Positions 23,656 to 35,095 of a DNA stretch of 64,000 nt are shown piece by piece. The notes beneath the pieces are model-generated. The model had not been told where the DNA came from, did not search any database, and worked only from the letters and a program-made list of their open reading frames with translations. The position numbers were made by a program, and so were the translations under genes. Positions within the stretch are counted from its first letter, which is position 1, and each line of letters starts with the position of its first letter. Source of the DNA: Hygrophila difformis (Eukaryota > Streptophyta > Magnoliopsida > Lamiales > Acanthaceae); contig JAOANR010000012.1 of the NCBI GenBank assembly GCA_030278955.1, forward strand, positions 24,855,977-24,919,976, read 5' to 3'.

Positions 23656-24350
23656 GTAGACGCTTATTTTGTGTATTTTCATTTCTTGTTTGTTGGATTT
23701 TGCTTAGGATTATTTAATTCTTACTTTCCAGTTGTTGATTCGGGTTTCCCTATATATATTGGAAGCCCTAAACAATGTACTCACTTTGAATCAATTGAAT
23801 ACACTATTTCATATTTCAAAGTCACATTTCTCTCCCGAGAGCATCATCTTGCTCTCGGCCTTATCGTGAATCCATTTCCCTTGGGAGATCCTCACGCCAT
23901 TGTTGATTTGAAACCATCTCCAATGGAAGCACAACCAATGCACTCGAAGGAGGCTTCTCGGGTGGGTTGAGTCACATCCTTCAAGCAAGTTTGGGTCACC
24001 TTTGGTTGAGGTTTTACTATCCTTTTATTTTGGTTCTTGTGTTCTTGTTCATCATCTCCTTCTTCCTCTCGGCCTCACCATCCATTCTCCATTTTGAATC
24101 CAAATATTGCAATATTGTTGGAATCGGTCTATTGGGCTACGGCATTCCGAAAGCTACTAAGTGTGACTTCTATTTGCAAAGCTTCTTTTCAAAACTACAG
24201 CCTTTAAAAATTGACTTAAAGAATATAGTTTTGATTTTGGTATAGAATATAAAGCTATCAAAAACTTTCAAAAGCTATGTACAGAATAAATCCTTTGTGG
24301 CAGCACTGTATCCCGGGGCGGCTACTTAAAACACTTTCAACATTCTTGTG
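23656..24350 (+). mobile_element. Probable 3' LTR remainder of the older gypsy element
   Basis: A TATA-like TATATATATTGGAAGCCC at about 23751 and noncoding sequence downstream fit R/U5 of an LTR. No second LTR copy is in the window, so neither boundary can be fixed. The short reading frames here carry no domain. Confidence 0.4.
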
Positions 24351-24406
24351 GATCCACTACTTAATATTTGAGCATGTCCTTGTTATGAATTTCATTGAAT
24401 TATTTA

Positions 24407-24749
24407 GATGTATTTGGATTTGAGGAATTTGAATGAATTTCAATTATTTACCTGTGTTTGAATTGAGGGATTTGAATTTCACAGACTTTAAATGAATGTA
24501 TTAGAAATTCCATGAATTGGAATGCTAAGATTCCTATGAATTTAAAATTCACTATTTTGGATAAGAGATGGAGTTATATAAAAGGATTTCAAAATGATAG
24601 GTGTTGGAAAAGAAAATTGAAATCCATTGTTTTAAAATCTATGTTAAGATGGAATGGATATAAAGTCCATTTGAATCCTAACAAGTAGAAGGTATTTGAA
24701 TATGTATATGAAATCCACCCTATTTAAACTCGTCCATCCAAACACATCC
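24407..24749. mobile_element. MITE-like element with imperfect terminal inverted repeats
   Basis: The left end AGATGTATTTGGATTTG and the right end, whose reverse complement is GGATGTGTTTGGATGG, form imperfect inverted repeats. The interior is AT-rich with many GAATTTGAAT and AAATTCA words and no coding sequence. The target duplication is unclear. Confidence 0.45.
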
Positions 24750-25206
24750 TTCGTGAATTGTATTGGTATTTACTTATTTAATGAATTAGAATTATTTATT
24801 TATATTTGATTTGCTTATTCATAAAGTAAATTATTTATAAACATGAACGAATGATGGAATTTGTTTAACAAGTTTAGTTCCAATTTGTGGCATATTTGGC
24901 CGATGTAAATGTAATTTTGGGCATTTTAGAGTAGTGTTTGAAGTTTTGGGGAGACCGGAGGCGTGATAAAATCCACACGTTTGGATATGAAAAGAAGACA
25001 ATAATAAAGAGACCAAAAGTCAAATGGAAGGATAAACGGCAAATATACTCTCTATTTTACTTTTGTCATTTTTCTCAGAACACTTCTATTTCCTTGCCGT
25101 CATTCCATTTTTGGCTCAATTTGATGTTATCCTTCTTTTTCATTTTCTACTAATTTGTTACATATTACTATTAAAATACTAGTATTTAACAAATTCTTCA
25201 CCTCTC
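24750..25206. other. AT-rich intergenic sequence
   Basis: I see no coding sequence, structured RNA or clear transposon end in this stretch. Confidence 0.5.
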
Positions 25207-25388
25207 ACCAAACGCAGTTACCCTACTCTAGCAGCTTAAGCGAATGTCTCGGGTTCGAGTCTTAGTGTATGCAGAATTCTGCTTTGAGAGTGGCAACCCT
25301 TTAATGCCCACCCGATCCTCGAGGAATTAGTTTTAGGTCCAATTAGGCCTGGGGATACCCTGATATTCACCTAAAATTTTTTCCCTCT
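25207..25388 (+). mobile_element. tRNA-derived SINE, copy 1
   Basis: A GCAGCTTAAGCGAATGTCTC-type head and GGGTTCGAGTCT, a good B box of the RNA polymerase III promoter, are followed by ATGCAGAATTCTG and a body with CACCCGATCCTCGAGGAATT. The end is GGGGATACCCTGATATTCAC plus a T-rich tail. It is about 80-85% similar to the copy at 25410. Confidence 0.7.
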
Positions 25389-25409
25389 AACAAATAATAA
25401 CACTCTATT

Positions 25410-25595
25410 ACCAACCGCAGTTGACTTGAATGGTATGGGGCTCTGACAGCTTAAGCAAAGGTTTCGGGTTCGAGCCTTCGTATATGCAGAATTCTGTTTT
25501 GGGATAGGCAACCCTTCAATACTCACCCGATCCTCAAGAGATTAGTTTTAGGTCTAATTAGATATGGAGATACCCTGATATTCACTTTAAAAAAA
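25410..25595 (+). mobile_element. tRNA-derived SINE, copy 2 (direct repeat)
   Basis: Same structure and orientation as copy 1: CCGCAGTT start, CAGCTTAAGC, GGGTTCGAGCC B box, and the ATACCCTGATATTCAC end, followed here by an A-rich tail. Only about 20 bp separate the copies, giving a head-to-tail dimer. Confidence 0.7.
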
Positions 25596-26652
25596 CATAA
25601 TAGTAACACTCCATTCACATTTTCACATCCAAATTTTTCCCCTCACAAAACAATTTTTTCTACTTTAAGTACACATTAATTTTCTTTTTTTTAAAAAAAA
25701 AATCATTTTTCTTTTTTATTCTTCATTAATTTTCTTTTATCATTTACATTGATATCATTTATCAATTATATTACATTTAATGACCCATTAAAATTAAAAT
25801 TTATGAAATTTGAAGCATTTATATTAAATTTAATGGCCCCATTTGTTATGATTCTTTCTATTTATAATATGAATGTGATTTTTGGGGAACTATATTCCAA
25901 TATATTAGTGAGATTATTTTGGGGTGTTTGTGAAAACAGTTAAATTAAATCAGTTTATTTGTGAGATATTGTGAGACAAAATAATTTAAAACAGTATCGA
26001 ATCACCTTTTTTTGTTAATCCGCTGCAAATAGTATCATTTTGAATTTAAGCTTACTGTAGGCAAAAAGTTGATCTCAAAATTGTCAAACAGCCGCGTCAC
26101 TGTTCACCGAAAAAAAATTGTCAAACAGCTAATTATGACTAATTTATTACTCATGTGATTAGTTAACAACTAATTACCAAACGGACCCATTGTATAGTTA
26201 CCACTTCCTTTAGTAATTTTATTTTCCAATTTAGCATTCATTTTGGTAGCATTTAATAAATGGATTTTATTCAAATCACTTCTAAGTTTTTTTTCGGAAG
26301 TAAAATGAGGGCCGAAGCCATTTATATTCTAAAACAATCATTGTTTCGTACATGCCATAAAGGTCATTGGCTAGTGTAATCATCAAAGTTCCCGGGAATC
26401 TATAAAAAATTTTCATTAAAATGTAGACAAACAGTTAAAAAACGATGGTAAATCCAAAGAATTCTTAGGAATTTGGTTGGGCTAGTAAGAAGTCACTTCC
26501 AATTTTCAGTTCAAACCATATTTTAAATTTAAATGTTGCAATAAAAGATGGCTTTAAAGCATTCCTATAATTCTGTAAAAGCAATTTTATTTTATCATAT
26601 TATTAGAATTTTCTAACTCATATGTACATTGTCCTATTCATGTATATATATA
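25596..26652. other. AT-rich intergenic sequence, possible MITE at 25919-26188
   Basis: No gene is visible. GGGGTGTTTGTGA near 25919 and CCAAACGGACCC near 26177 are roughly complementary and could be ends of a degraded MITE. The rest is low-complexity AT. Confidence 0.35.
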
Positions 26653-27469
26653 CTAGTCCTCTTTTCGCGCGCTACGCTGCGCAGGATTTGATGAATGTAA
26701 TATTTCAACATGTAGGTTGTAGATGTAAAATGATTGTTATGATATGTGTGAATGGGCTTGTTTTGATAAATGATGGTATAGACGGAAACCGATCAAACAG
26801 GGAAAGAAATGAAGTAAAGTAATAGATGCAGATGCAGAAAGTCAGAGACGCACACTGCAAGCTGCGGAGATGACCTTTTCATCCTTATCAGCTGCGATAA
26901 CAGGGGCCTTCTTGCAGATGTAGTGAAATCCCAACACAATGTCGTGGGGAAAGGATGGAAGACAATGAAGAAACCACCTAGGGCGGCAACGACACAAACA
27001 CGGCAGATGCAGGGCCCAACAAACTGCGACAATTGGAGGCACGACGGTGGTGCACATTGGAGACAACAACTTAGGTTGATTAAAGTCTCTGTGTATCCAA
27101 GGATTATAAAGTCTCTACAGTTCAAAACAAAAACAAATAGCAAATTAGGATGATTAACCCTGAAGAACACTAAGACATAAGTTTTTTACAAAAAGATGGA
27201 AGTTTCTACAAAATATGAAATATGAGCTTATTATCTTAATTTGTAGAACATTAGGCAGCAAGCAACCACAAAAAAGCATTTGGAGGAGCAATTCTTTTCT
27301 CTGCCACACAATTTAAAATTTTAACTTAAATTTACAATACTATACTTGCATATGCAAAATAATGAAGTCAGCCTCATTAAACAAAATAAACCTATTAACT
27401 CCAAATGTCCTAAACCAAATAAAAACAGTCAAAATAAATACTTGTAGAGTTGCTGTTAGTTGGGAAGTG

Positions 27470-27662
27470 CAAAAATGGCCATTACAGAGTTTCTCTTCCC
27501 ACATGTTTTCCTTCTTGGATCAGCTCTAATAATGCAGGGATTGTTTTCGTATTCTCTCCAATAAGTTTACGGGATGAATAAGCTGATGAGAGATGAAAGA
27601 TCGTGGCAGCTGCAATTTGCTTATCTTCTAACTTTAGCCCATTTTAGGAACTCCAAGAACAA
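27470..27662 (-). pseudogene. U-box E3 ligase ARM-repeat fragment inside Helitron 1
   Basis: On the minus strand, KLEDKQIAAATIFHLSS and SSRKLIGENTKTIPALLELI follow an acceptor-like TTTTCTTGTAG. These fit the armadillo repeats of plant U-box proteins such as the PUB17-19 group. The frame meets a stop shortly after GKHVGRETL, and ARM-like coding seems to resume in another frame. Only a small part of the gene is present and there is no U-box, so it is a captured fragment. Confidence 0.65.
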
Positions 27663-27892
27663 CATTGAAGCCCTTATTGATCTACAAGAAAATAAACAAA
27701 CAACCAAGAAATAGAAGGCAGAAAACCAATACAAAATATAGATTAATTAAGATGATGGCATTAATTTATTTCTGGCATCAAATCCATAAAATACGGGGAC
27801 TCAACAATACAGATTCAAATGAAATTGAAGTATCCAAAAAGCATCTCACCATTGTAGACATAAATTCATGTCAATGCAGCCATAAATTTACC

Positions 27893-28012
27893 ATTTTAAT
27901 CCAACGGGAACCTGTAGAGTACCTCAAAATAACCTCTAAGCTCAGAAGCCAAACGTTAAGAAAGATCCTCAGCATACATTGCTCTGTACTCTTGCTCTAT
28001 GCATGATCTCTT
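27893..28012 (-). pseudogene. Annexin-like fragment inside Helitron 1
   Basis: Minus-strand translation gives EQEYRAMYAEDLS, a stop, then RLASELRGYFE. This resembles the annexin repeat pattern Y...Y.EDL.K.L.SEL.G.FE. The internal stop and short length mark a captured, nonfunctional piece. Similarity is judged by eye, so confidence is moderate. Confidence 0.45.
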
Positions 28013-28625
28013 CTGATTACTAATATAATGAAGAAATTCAGGCATTGTCGAGCTATCATTTTGTTAGTGCATTGTTGGTGTTATGCGAGTTTGTTTTTAA
28101 GTGGTTGTTACACCCAATTTAGTCTACTTTTTAAACTTGGTTCAAAATCATACAATAGAATAAATTGTGTCTATTTATAAATTAGATTGACATATACTAT
28201 CAGTTGGTTTGATTGTGATATATTGCGAAATTGTAGTGCCCAGGTTAGATTTTCAGATATTTATGGGGCACCCCTTGCCCCTTAGCTTGAAGTAAACAAA
28301 GTTTCTGTGTGGAGTAAAATAATTTACCTATCACTCAAACCAGAAAAATAAAAAATAGCCTATTAAATGAAAGAAAGGGCGAAATTACTGCACAGAAATG
28401 ACAAAACAGTGCATAAAGACCGAAGCACAAGTGAAAGAGACACCATTCAAACCACCAATCAAGAAAGTGGAATAGAAATAAGCGCACGATGAAAGCGAAA
28501 TTGTTGAGGCGAAGTACAATACACCAAAGGGGAAAAAAATTTAAAAAATAACTATGAAAACAGTCGACTGACACATGGAACAACCGAATCAGAATAGAAT
28601 GGAAAGGAAATCAGTGACAATCTAA

Positions 28626-29100
28626 CTACAAGAAGCATACCGGAGCCACAACGAGAGGTTGGGGCGCTGAGGGGAGGGGCGTGGGAATCAACAGAGGCGA
28701 CAACAACAAGAACAACAGCGACCCGAAAAAGTGGGGCGCGAGATTCTTCGCAGAAAACCGTCGACGGTAATGGGCTCCGATTTTTGAAAGACCAGATGTG
28801 CAGCTCAATGCTGGAGGAAGTTCGGGGAGGCGGTGAAGCAAAGAGAACATAAATTAGAACCTAAATTGAAACAGAATTGCCGCAAATCAATTAGTTACGA
28901 AAATTGTAACACAGGTGAAACCAAAGGAGAAGAATAATTCTTACGAGGTAAAATAATATGGCGGAGACAAGAAGGAAAGGAGAACGGCCGGAGTGCAGGG
29001 GCCCGGCGGGCTTCTGAGGCGGCGCACTGGACAGGGAGATGAAGATTGTGTTCTAAACGAAAGTGAAAGAATGAAGCGAATGTTTAGGGTTTAGTGCATC
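28626..29100 (-). other. Possible captured 5' exon region in Helitron 1
   Basis: The minus strand has a GC-richer stretch with a CT-rich leader. A 74-codon open frame (28626-28850; start MFSLLHRLPELPPAL) is basic and serine/leucine-rich, like an organelle-targeting N-terminus, and a GTATGC donor-like site follows it. I cannot name the source gene. Confidence 0.3.
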
Positions 29101-29223
29101 TCACACCTTGCATCAGACGGGGGCACGGAGCGGAATTGCCAGGAAGTAAATGGGGTATTTTAGTAAAAGTAGGTGCCGAAGCTACAGTAGTTAGGCATAT
29201 ATATATTTAGATATATATATATA

Positions 29224-29922
29224 CTAGTACTCGTTAGGAGCGGGCTACGCCCTTCGCATAAGATTAAATATTTAGATGGTGACAATAATATCATAATGGT
29301 ATGATTGTTTCAATTGTCTCATATAACATTAACTACATCTGATAGTCTTAACGATACTAAAATCTAAGGGGAAAATATGATATTTGTATTTTCAAATATT
29401 AGTTTAATGTAAGGACTTTTTATGCAAATCTTAGGATTGTCAAATGCAAAACTAAAGATATTTGGAATAAATAAAAAGGAAACGGACCCACTAATGGCAT
29501 TTGTCGTAAATAGAAAAATAACTTAAGATAATAATAACTGGTATTTGTAGTGAAACAACACAACTTTAACGGTAAAATGGTCATTCTACATAGTGAAGTA
29601 AAAACCGTTAATAAGGGTAAAATGATCATTCTATGTAGCCAATTTAAAACTCTTAATAATTTCAAGGACAAAAGGGATATTTTATGTGGCATTGATCAGT
29701 GGACCCCACATCATTTGAAGTGGTTGAGTTGTAAATAGAAAAACTATAGAATGACAAAGACGTCATTTCAACTGACTGGTTGGGTTGTAAATAGAAAAAC
29801 TAAAGAAGCGCAAAGACGTCATTTCAACTGACTGATTGGGTTGTAATAAAGAAACTGAAGAAGGGTAAATACGTCATTTCACGTGTCATTTCACCTACTA
29901 TTCATACGTATATATATAATGA
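29224..29922 (-). mobile_element. Nonautonomous Helitron 2 (699 bp)
   Basis: On the minus strand it begins TCATTATATATATACG at 29922, preceded by A. It ends with the hairpin GGGC-GTA-GCCC and then GAGTACTAG at 29224, followed by T. It has no coding capacity. Internally, three related stretches around 29750, 29815 and 29865 repeat an ACGTCATTTCA word next to GGTTGTAAATAG. Confidence 0.75.
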
Positions 29923-30020
29923 TATATAAATAAAATTAAAAAAAAAATTAAAAAATCAACCTGCAATGGCCTTTCATTATTTACTTTGATATATAGTCAT
30001 TAAGATCTTGATATTGATTT

Positions 30021-30271
30021 CAGTGGCGGATCCATAAAAATTTTTAAGTGGTGTTCCAAATATAGTGGAAGTTATATTTAATTTAGGAATAGTAATTGCC
30101 ACACAAAAATATAGAAGAAAACTTGATTGAAATAAATGAATGTGGTGTCGCCATAAAAATTAAGTGGTGTCCACAAGCCTAATTTAGCTAAAAAGATTCT
30201 ACCTTAAAATAGTAATTTTATCAATTTAAGTGGTGTACTGTGCCACATCTAATTTGCATATAGATCCGCCC
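30021..30271. mobile_element. MITE-like repeat with GGCGGATC ends
   Basis: The left end AGTGGCGGATCCATA pairs imperfectly with the right end, whose reverse complement is AGGGGCGGATCTATA. The interior repeats AAGTGGTGT. A possible imperfect 9-bp target duplication (ATTGATTTC / AATTGAATTT) would suit a Mutator-like origin, but this is uncertain. Confidence 0.45.
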
Positions 30272-31267
30272 CTAATTGAATTTATGATATTATGATCTCA
30301 CTTCCTAAAAACGATCCAGATTTTTATAAAATTTTAAATTTTGTAGGATCTCGATCTTAATCCCGATCTTGATTGTAAAATTCCGATATTGATTATAAAA
30401 TCTCGATCTTAATGGTAGGATCTCACGATCCTATACGATCCGATCCTACCAAAATTTAAAATATGCTCACATAATATCATGTTTATCATAAAATTGGTAT
30501 TGAGTTTTATTTTCGACTATTATAGTGCTTTATAGCTTCATTTACCTAATAATATTATATGTTATGCTATCACTTGTTAATATATATAATTATTTTTATC
30601 TATTATTACAATTTGGTAAGATCTTGGGATAAGTTCGATTATACGATCTTGATCTTGTAAAGATAAAAACAATCCCAAGTTAATATCTCAATTTTGATAA
30701 CCTTACTTTGATATGTATCACTATTTTTCAAATATTCGATTTTGCTCATACATTTTTACGTGAGCGATGAAAACTGTGTAAATTTACAGAGTACAGGTGC
30801 TCGGAAACGTATTGATACGAGTACTTGTACTCGGAAAAGGTGGTCGCAATATTTTTTTTATCATGTAGTGATGTACTTTATACTCTATGTTAATTAATTA
30901 ATAATGAATATTTATAGGGATTATATCCCGCAGGCAGCGATTGGTCACTTGCTGCGATTTTAATGCTAACTTATTAGAGGTTGAATTGTTATATTATTAT
31001 TATGGTTTGATAAATTTTGAATAAAACAATATTTCCCTACTATGAAAAATCAAATCAAACTATGGTAGTATATATGATTTGATTTTGTACCATTTGATTA
31101 ACTAATTGAAAAATAAAAACTTACCCTACAAAACCTTGCTAGGATGGGGTTGGGTTGGGTTCGAATCATTGCTTTTATTATGGAGTAATTTACCATGTGA
31201 TATATATCGCCTCCGCCCTCCAATTACCCATTGCTGAAAAATATCATCTATATAATTGTTATCGCCG
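30272..31267. repeat. GATCTTGAT-rich repetitive stretch and AT-rich spacer
   Basis: From about 30295 to 30680, variants of GATCTCGATCTTAAT, GATCCGATCC and GATCTTGATCTTG recur, suggesting a degraded simple-repeat-derived transposon interior. The rest of the interval is AT-rich and I see nothing in it. Confidence 0.4.
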
Positions 31268-31707
31268 GAAATCTTGTTCCTTGATAACAACAATAGTTTG
31301 GTCCATTACGGCCGGTGGGTGTTCCGATGGCCTGGCCATAACTATTGTACATATAATACGGATTGTATTCATATGCCGGCGGCTGGTAACCATTGTAACT
31401 AAAATACATAATGAACACTAAATTAAACTAAAACCGAAAGAAACTTAGAAAGATAAATAAAATACGTAGTCTGATTGATTTGATGATGATCTTCCTTATT
31501 ACAATAGATTCCCTATTTATAGAAGTACTAAAGCTAAGCAGATTCCTTTCTTAATACACGACTGCTCACAAAACTTGCAGCCCATTAATTTAAATAACCA
31601 ACACACCACTAATTATTCTATGCAATAACCGACCACTACAATAACCACCCTAAAACTTAGCTAAAATATGGAATAATATTATTTTTGTGTGTTAACAATA
31701 GCCCCCA
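31268..31707 (-). repeat. Duplicated promoter/first-exon module, truncated copy
   Basis: This is about 96% identical by eye to 46098-46524 in the same orientation. On the minus strand it begins TGTTAACACACAAAAAT, has a TATAAATAGGG box, a short leader, and an open frame with a Tyr/Asn-rich start (SYNGYQPPAYEYNPYY). Similarity stops abruptly at CCGG near 31268, where the second copy continues into a longer ORF. Confidence 0.65.
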
Positions 31708-32181
31708 ATTTTTGTTGGTAGATGACACAAGGAAAGAGACCAATAAAAATTTAATAACTATAATATAAACTATTCAATGTGAAACCCCAAGATGCGCCAG
31801 GAACTCATTAGTGTAGATGCATGCATGAATTGGAATGGAAGAAGAGATGGTGGTGCGCGGTTGGAGAGTTGCCGGTTGAATAAAATTGTCGGTGTGAATC
31901 TATGTCAGCAAGGATCTGTATTGTGTTGTCTGCTAGTGTAAGTCGCCGGTGCGCCGGTGCAAAGGTTGAAGCCGTGTTGTGATGGATGGATGGCTTGGCA
32001 GTGTGATGCCTTCGACGATGTATACACTTGGTAAAGAAGTTTAGAGGACATAAACATATTATATAGAAGTATATGAATTAAACCATTCAAACCCATAGAT
32101 AATATAGATAACTACACATAAGATACGTATGTATGTATATATATTCCTAAGATGGGTTTAGAAAAAGATACAACATAATAT

Positions 32182-32214
<33 letters not shown>

Positions 32215-32293
32215 TATATGATATAATATAAAAGAAAACAAATCTATATATAACTAACTACACATCATATATGTGTGCAGTGCATATCTACTA
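31708..32293. other. Intergenic sequence with an (AT)n microsatellite
   Basis: No gene recognised. A TA/TATG-rich microsatellite spans about 32165-32225. Confidence 0.5.
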
Positions 32294-32785
32294 CTCCCTC
32301 CGTCCCACGAAGTTTGAACCCTATTCCTTTTTGGGGTGTCCCACGAAGTTTGAACCCTTTCCGTTTTTAGAAAAATTAACTTAATATAAGTTTGATTAGA
32401 ATCTTAATTATTGTCAAATCCCATTAAAAATACTTACTTTTACTATTCTGCACAAATTCCAATGCATTATTACTTTCCTACACAAAGTCCCTTATATTTC
32501 TTTAACTCTTAATATTACAAAATTGATACAAATAAAAATTGTATAAAATATATATTCTAAAACTACACGATTAGACGATTCTAACAAGACCACACTTGAA
32601 TATTTTTCTCAAATTACATCACTAAGATAATATTAAGTCAAAGTTAAACAATAAACAGTATCAAAATTCATTATAATCTTAAACACAAATACCCACACCA
32701 CTTTAACTACTAAACTCCACTACCTAAATTACCGTGCCCAACCGTGCCCAAAAGAAAGGCTTCAATCTTCGCGGTACGGAGGGAG
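32294..32785. mobile_element. Stowaway-type MITE (492 bp)
   Basis: CTCCCTCCGTCCCACGAAG at the left and ACGGAGGGAG at the right form the standard Stowaway/mariner ends, flanked by TA on both sides (32292-32293 and 32786-32787). CACGAAGTTTGAACC is repeated just inside the left end. No coding sequence. Confidence 0.85.
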
Positions 32786-35095
32786 TACTATATAAGAGTA
32801 GTACTTCCGAATCCTTCCCAACTCCAATTACAATGTCAACCGTTGGATCAGAAATTAGATTGGATTTATGTCCGTTGGATTTTTGGGTCGGGCGAAACCC
32901 GATTTGTTCAGCTTTTTTATTCTCTCCACATTTGTCTCCGAGCACCAGAATTCCTTTCACAATCCTGTCAATTTCCCAAAGCGTCGTTCGCCAATCCCTT
33001 CGCAAATCAGCACCGCCGCCACTTCCTCGCTGTCTCCGCGACTGGCTGCCCGTGCCTAAACCCTGAACTCCTAATACCCGGCCTCCTTGGCGCCGCTGCT
33101 CGCTCTTCTTTCTCTCGGTGGCCCCCTTCGCGCTGCTTCCCTTTCGCCTTCGGTCTTCCGGTTGTTTTTTTTTTCCCCATTCTCAGTGACTCGTCGTTGC
33201 CGCCTTCTTCCGACGTGCCACGCGTTGCAGCTGCTCCTTTGGAAACTCATTCTCGGCTGCCCGTGCCTACCGCCACCTCCACCTTGACGGCGCTCTGTCC
33301 GTCTTTGTATGTATTCCTTTCAATTTTTTTTTTCGTGGCTTTGGATTTTGAATTTGTTCCGCTTTGTCTGTGTGTGGGTGAAAATTTTATTAATTGTTTT
33401 GGGCTTTTAATTCAAATAAGCTTATGCAGCGAGAAATGTCAATCGCCGCGTTTAGTTGATTGAATCAGGGTTTAGGGTTGCAATACTGATCGATTAACAA
33501 ATCGCCGCGTTTCGTTGACCTCCATTGTCAATTTTTTTTTGTGATTTGATAATGGTTATTGATATTGGGAATTCCAAATGGTTTGATTTGGGGTTGGTTC
33601 ATCTATCTAGGGATTTAAGAAGTTTTCTGGTGTGGGATATTCCCGATTAAGGTGGAGTCTTTAGGAATATAAAATATTATGCAAAAAGAAAGAGTGAGTT
33701 TCCTTAGATTTTTTGTTGGGGTTTTTTATTTGGAAGGAATATTAAAAGTGGAAGTCATCTGTAATGGATTAGATTGGATTAGTGATGCAAAGGGAGTGGT
33801 GGCCTTTGCTTTGGAAGTGAATTCTGCTTGAATTGATGATGGTGTATATTTTATTATATAAACTGAGATGAGACTAGGTTGGTAGATTGAAAGTTCCTTT
33901 CATTGATGAAAGATAGAGTCTTTTCATACCAGCCATTTTTTGTTTCTTTGCAACATCGCATTTCTGGTATATGACCTTTTCTAAAGCTTACAGATTTCAT
34001 TGTTAAATTTATAAGAGAAAATCCTGCCAGATACTACCATGGTTGTTTTTACATTTGATGTATTCAATTTGTTGCATCTTGACCTTTATGCTTAACCGAT
34101 CTTATGTCTTCAAACTGTTGAATCAAATCAACTGCACGGTAGACTGATATCTATTTCCTTTCCCCACTTTTTCATGTTTAATTTCCTCTTCTTCCCTACA
34201 TTATTTTCTGTTTCTTTCTTTTGCTTGCTCTTTATCTCCTTTCTCTAAGATTTGTTACACCACCATCATCAACCCATGGGTCTACAAAGAAATAAATTGA
34301 AGTAAGAATACTTTTTGTCAAATTCATAGAAATGGGGGGTAGGAAGTGGGAGAGGGTTTATCAAGGGAGGTTGTGAGCAGTAGGCTGGCCAGTGGCAAAA
34401 CCATAAAAGAGGTGGTATGGGGAGACTGCCAACTCCAGAGAGATGAGCAAGACACTCCAGAGGAGGGATGAGAGCCAGTGAGAGATCTAGAGAGAGAGAG
34501 GGGATAAAAAATGAAAACGGAGAACAGACTAAAATGCATTTCTATATTCCAGGATCTTAGACAATCGAAATAGTAGTTTCTTAAATTAGTCTGTCACAAA
34601 AAATTTATAGGTGGGGTAAATTCCTTATCAAAAGCTAATTAAAGGTAGTGTAATAAAACAAGCCAAAACCTGGTTCAGGCAATAGAAAGTGACAAGATAA
34701 CAAAGGTGCAATAGTATCTGGCTGCAGTCTGTGAAACGACTACTCAACTGGAAATATCAAATATCATAGAAAAGACAGTTTACGTCCTATTTGATGATGT
34801 CTATTTGTAGATATGGGAGTGGTTAGTGATTCATGAAGATTTTTATTTGGAAAATTTTACATCGTACAAAAGTTTTATGCTATGAAATTTCAACCCAATT
34901 ATTGTTTGCATACTGTGTCAATCAAGTGAACGATAATGTAGTCCCTGATGCATTAAACAGTTATTTTATAGAGTGATTCCTGTTTCAAGTTTCAACTTTC
35001 AACCTTGTTTGTCTTAATCAGATCTCACATTAGACCAATTATGATGCGATGCTAGGACCTTTCAATTGCTTCTTGACTTGTGCTTGTATCTCCAG
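32786..35095 (+). other. Promoter/5' leader-like region and intron-like sequence before the kinase pseudogene
   Basis: TATATAAG (about 32790) abuts the MITE. A C/T-rich stretch (32930-33330) resembles a plant 5' leader. No kinase N-lobe exon (glycine loop or VAxK lysine) is visible before 35096. The sequence from 33470 on is T-rich and intron-like. Confidence 0.4.

Larger units (their letters stand above)
26653..29211 (-). mobile_element. Nonautonomous Helitron 1 (2.56 kb) with captured gene pieces
   Basis: Read on the minus strand, the 5' end is TCTAAATATATATATGCC (at 29211) preceded by A. The 3' end has a GC-only hairpin (GCGC-AGCGTA-GCGC), then GCGAAAAGAGGACTAG at 26653, followed by T. 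TC start, 3' hairpin about 12 nt before CTAG, and insertion between A and T are the Helitron rules. It has no Rep or helicase gene, so it would depend on another Helitron. It carries fragments resembling U-box ARM repeats and annexin in its own orientation. Confidence 0.75.

Noticed and set aside
25207..25270. A functional tRNA gene
   Set aside because: The B box is good, but no cloverleaf can be folded and the sequence continues into a SINE body.
31155..31421. 88-codon plus-strand ORF (and 46049-46249)
   Set aside because: Antisense shadow of the duplicated promoter/first-exon module, which reads sensibly only on the minus strand.
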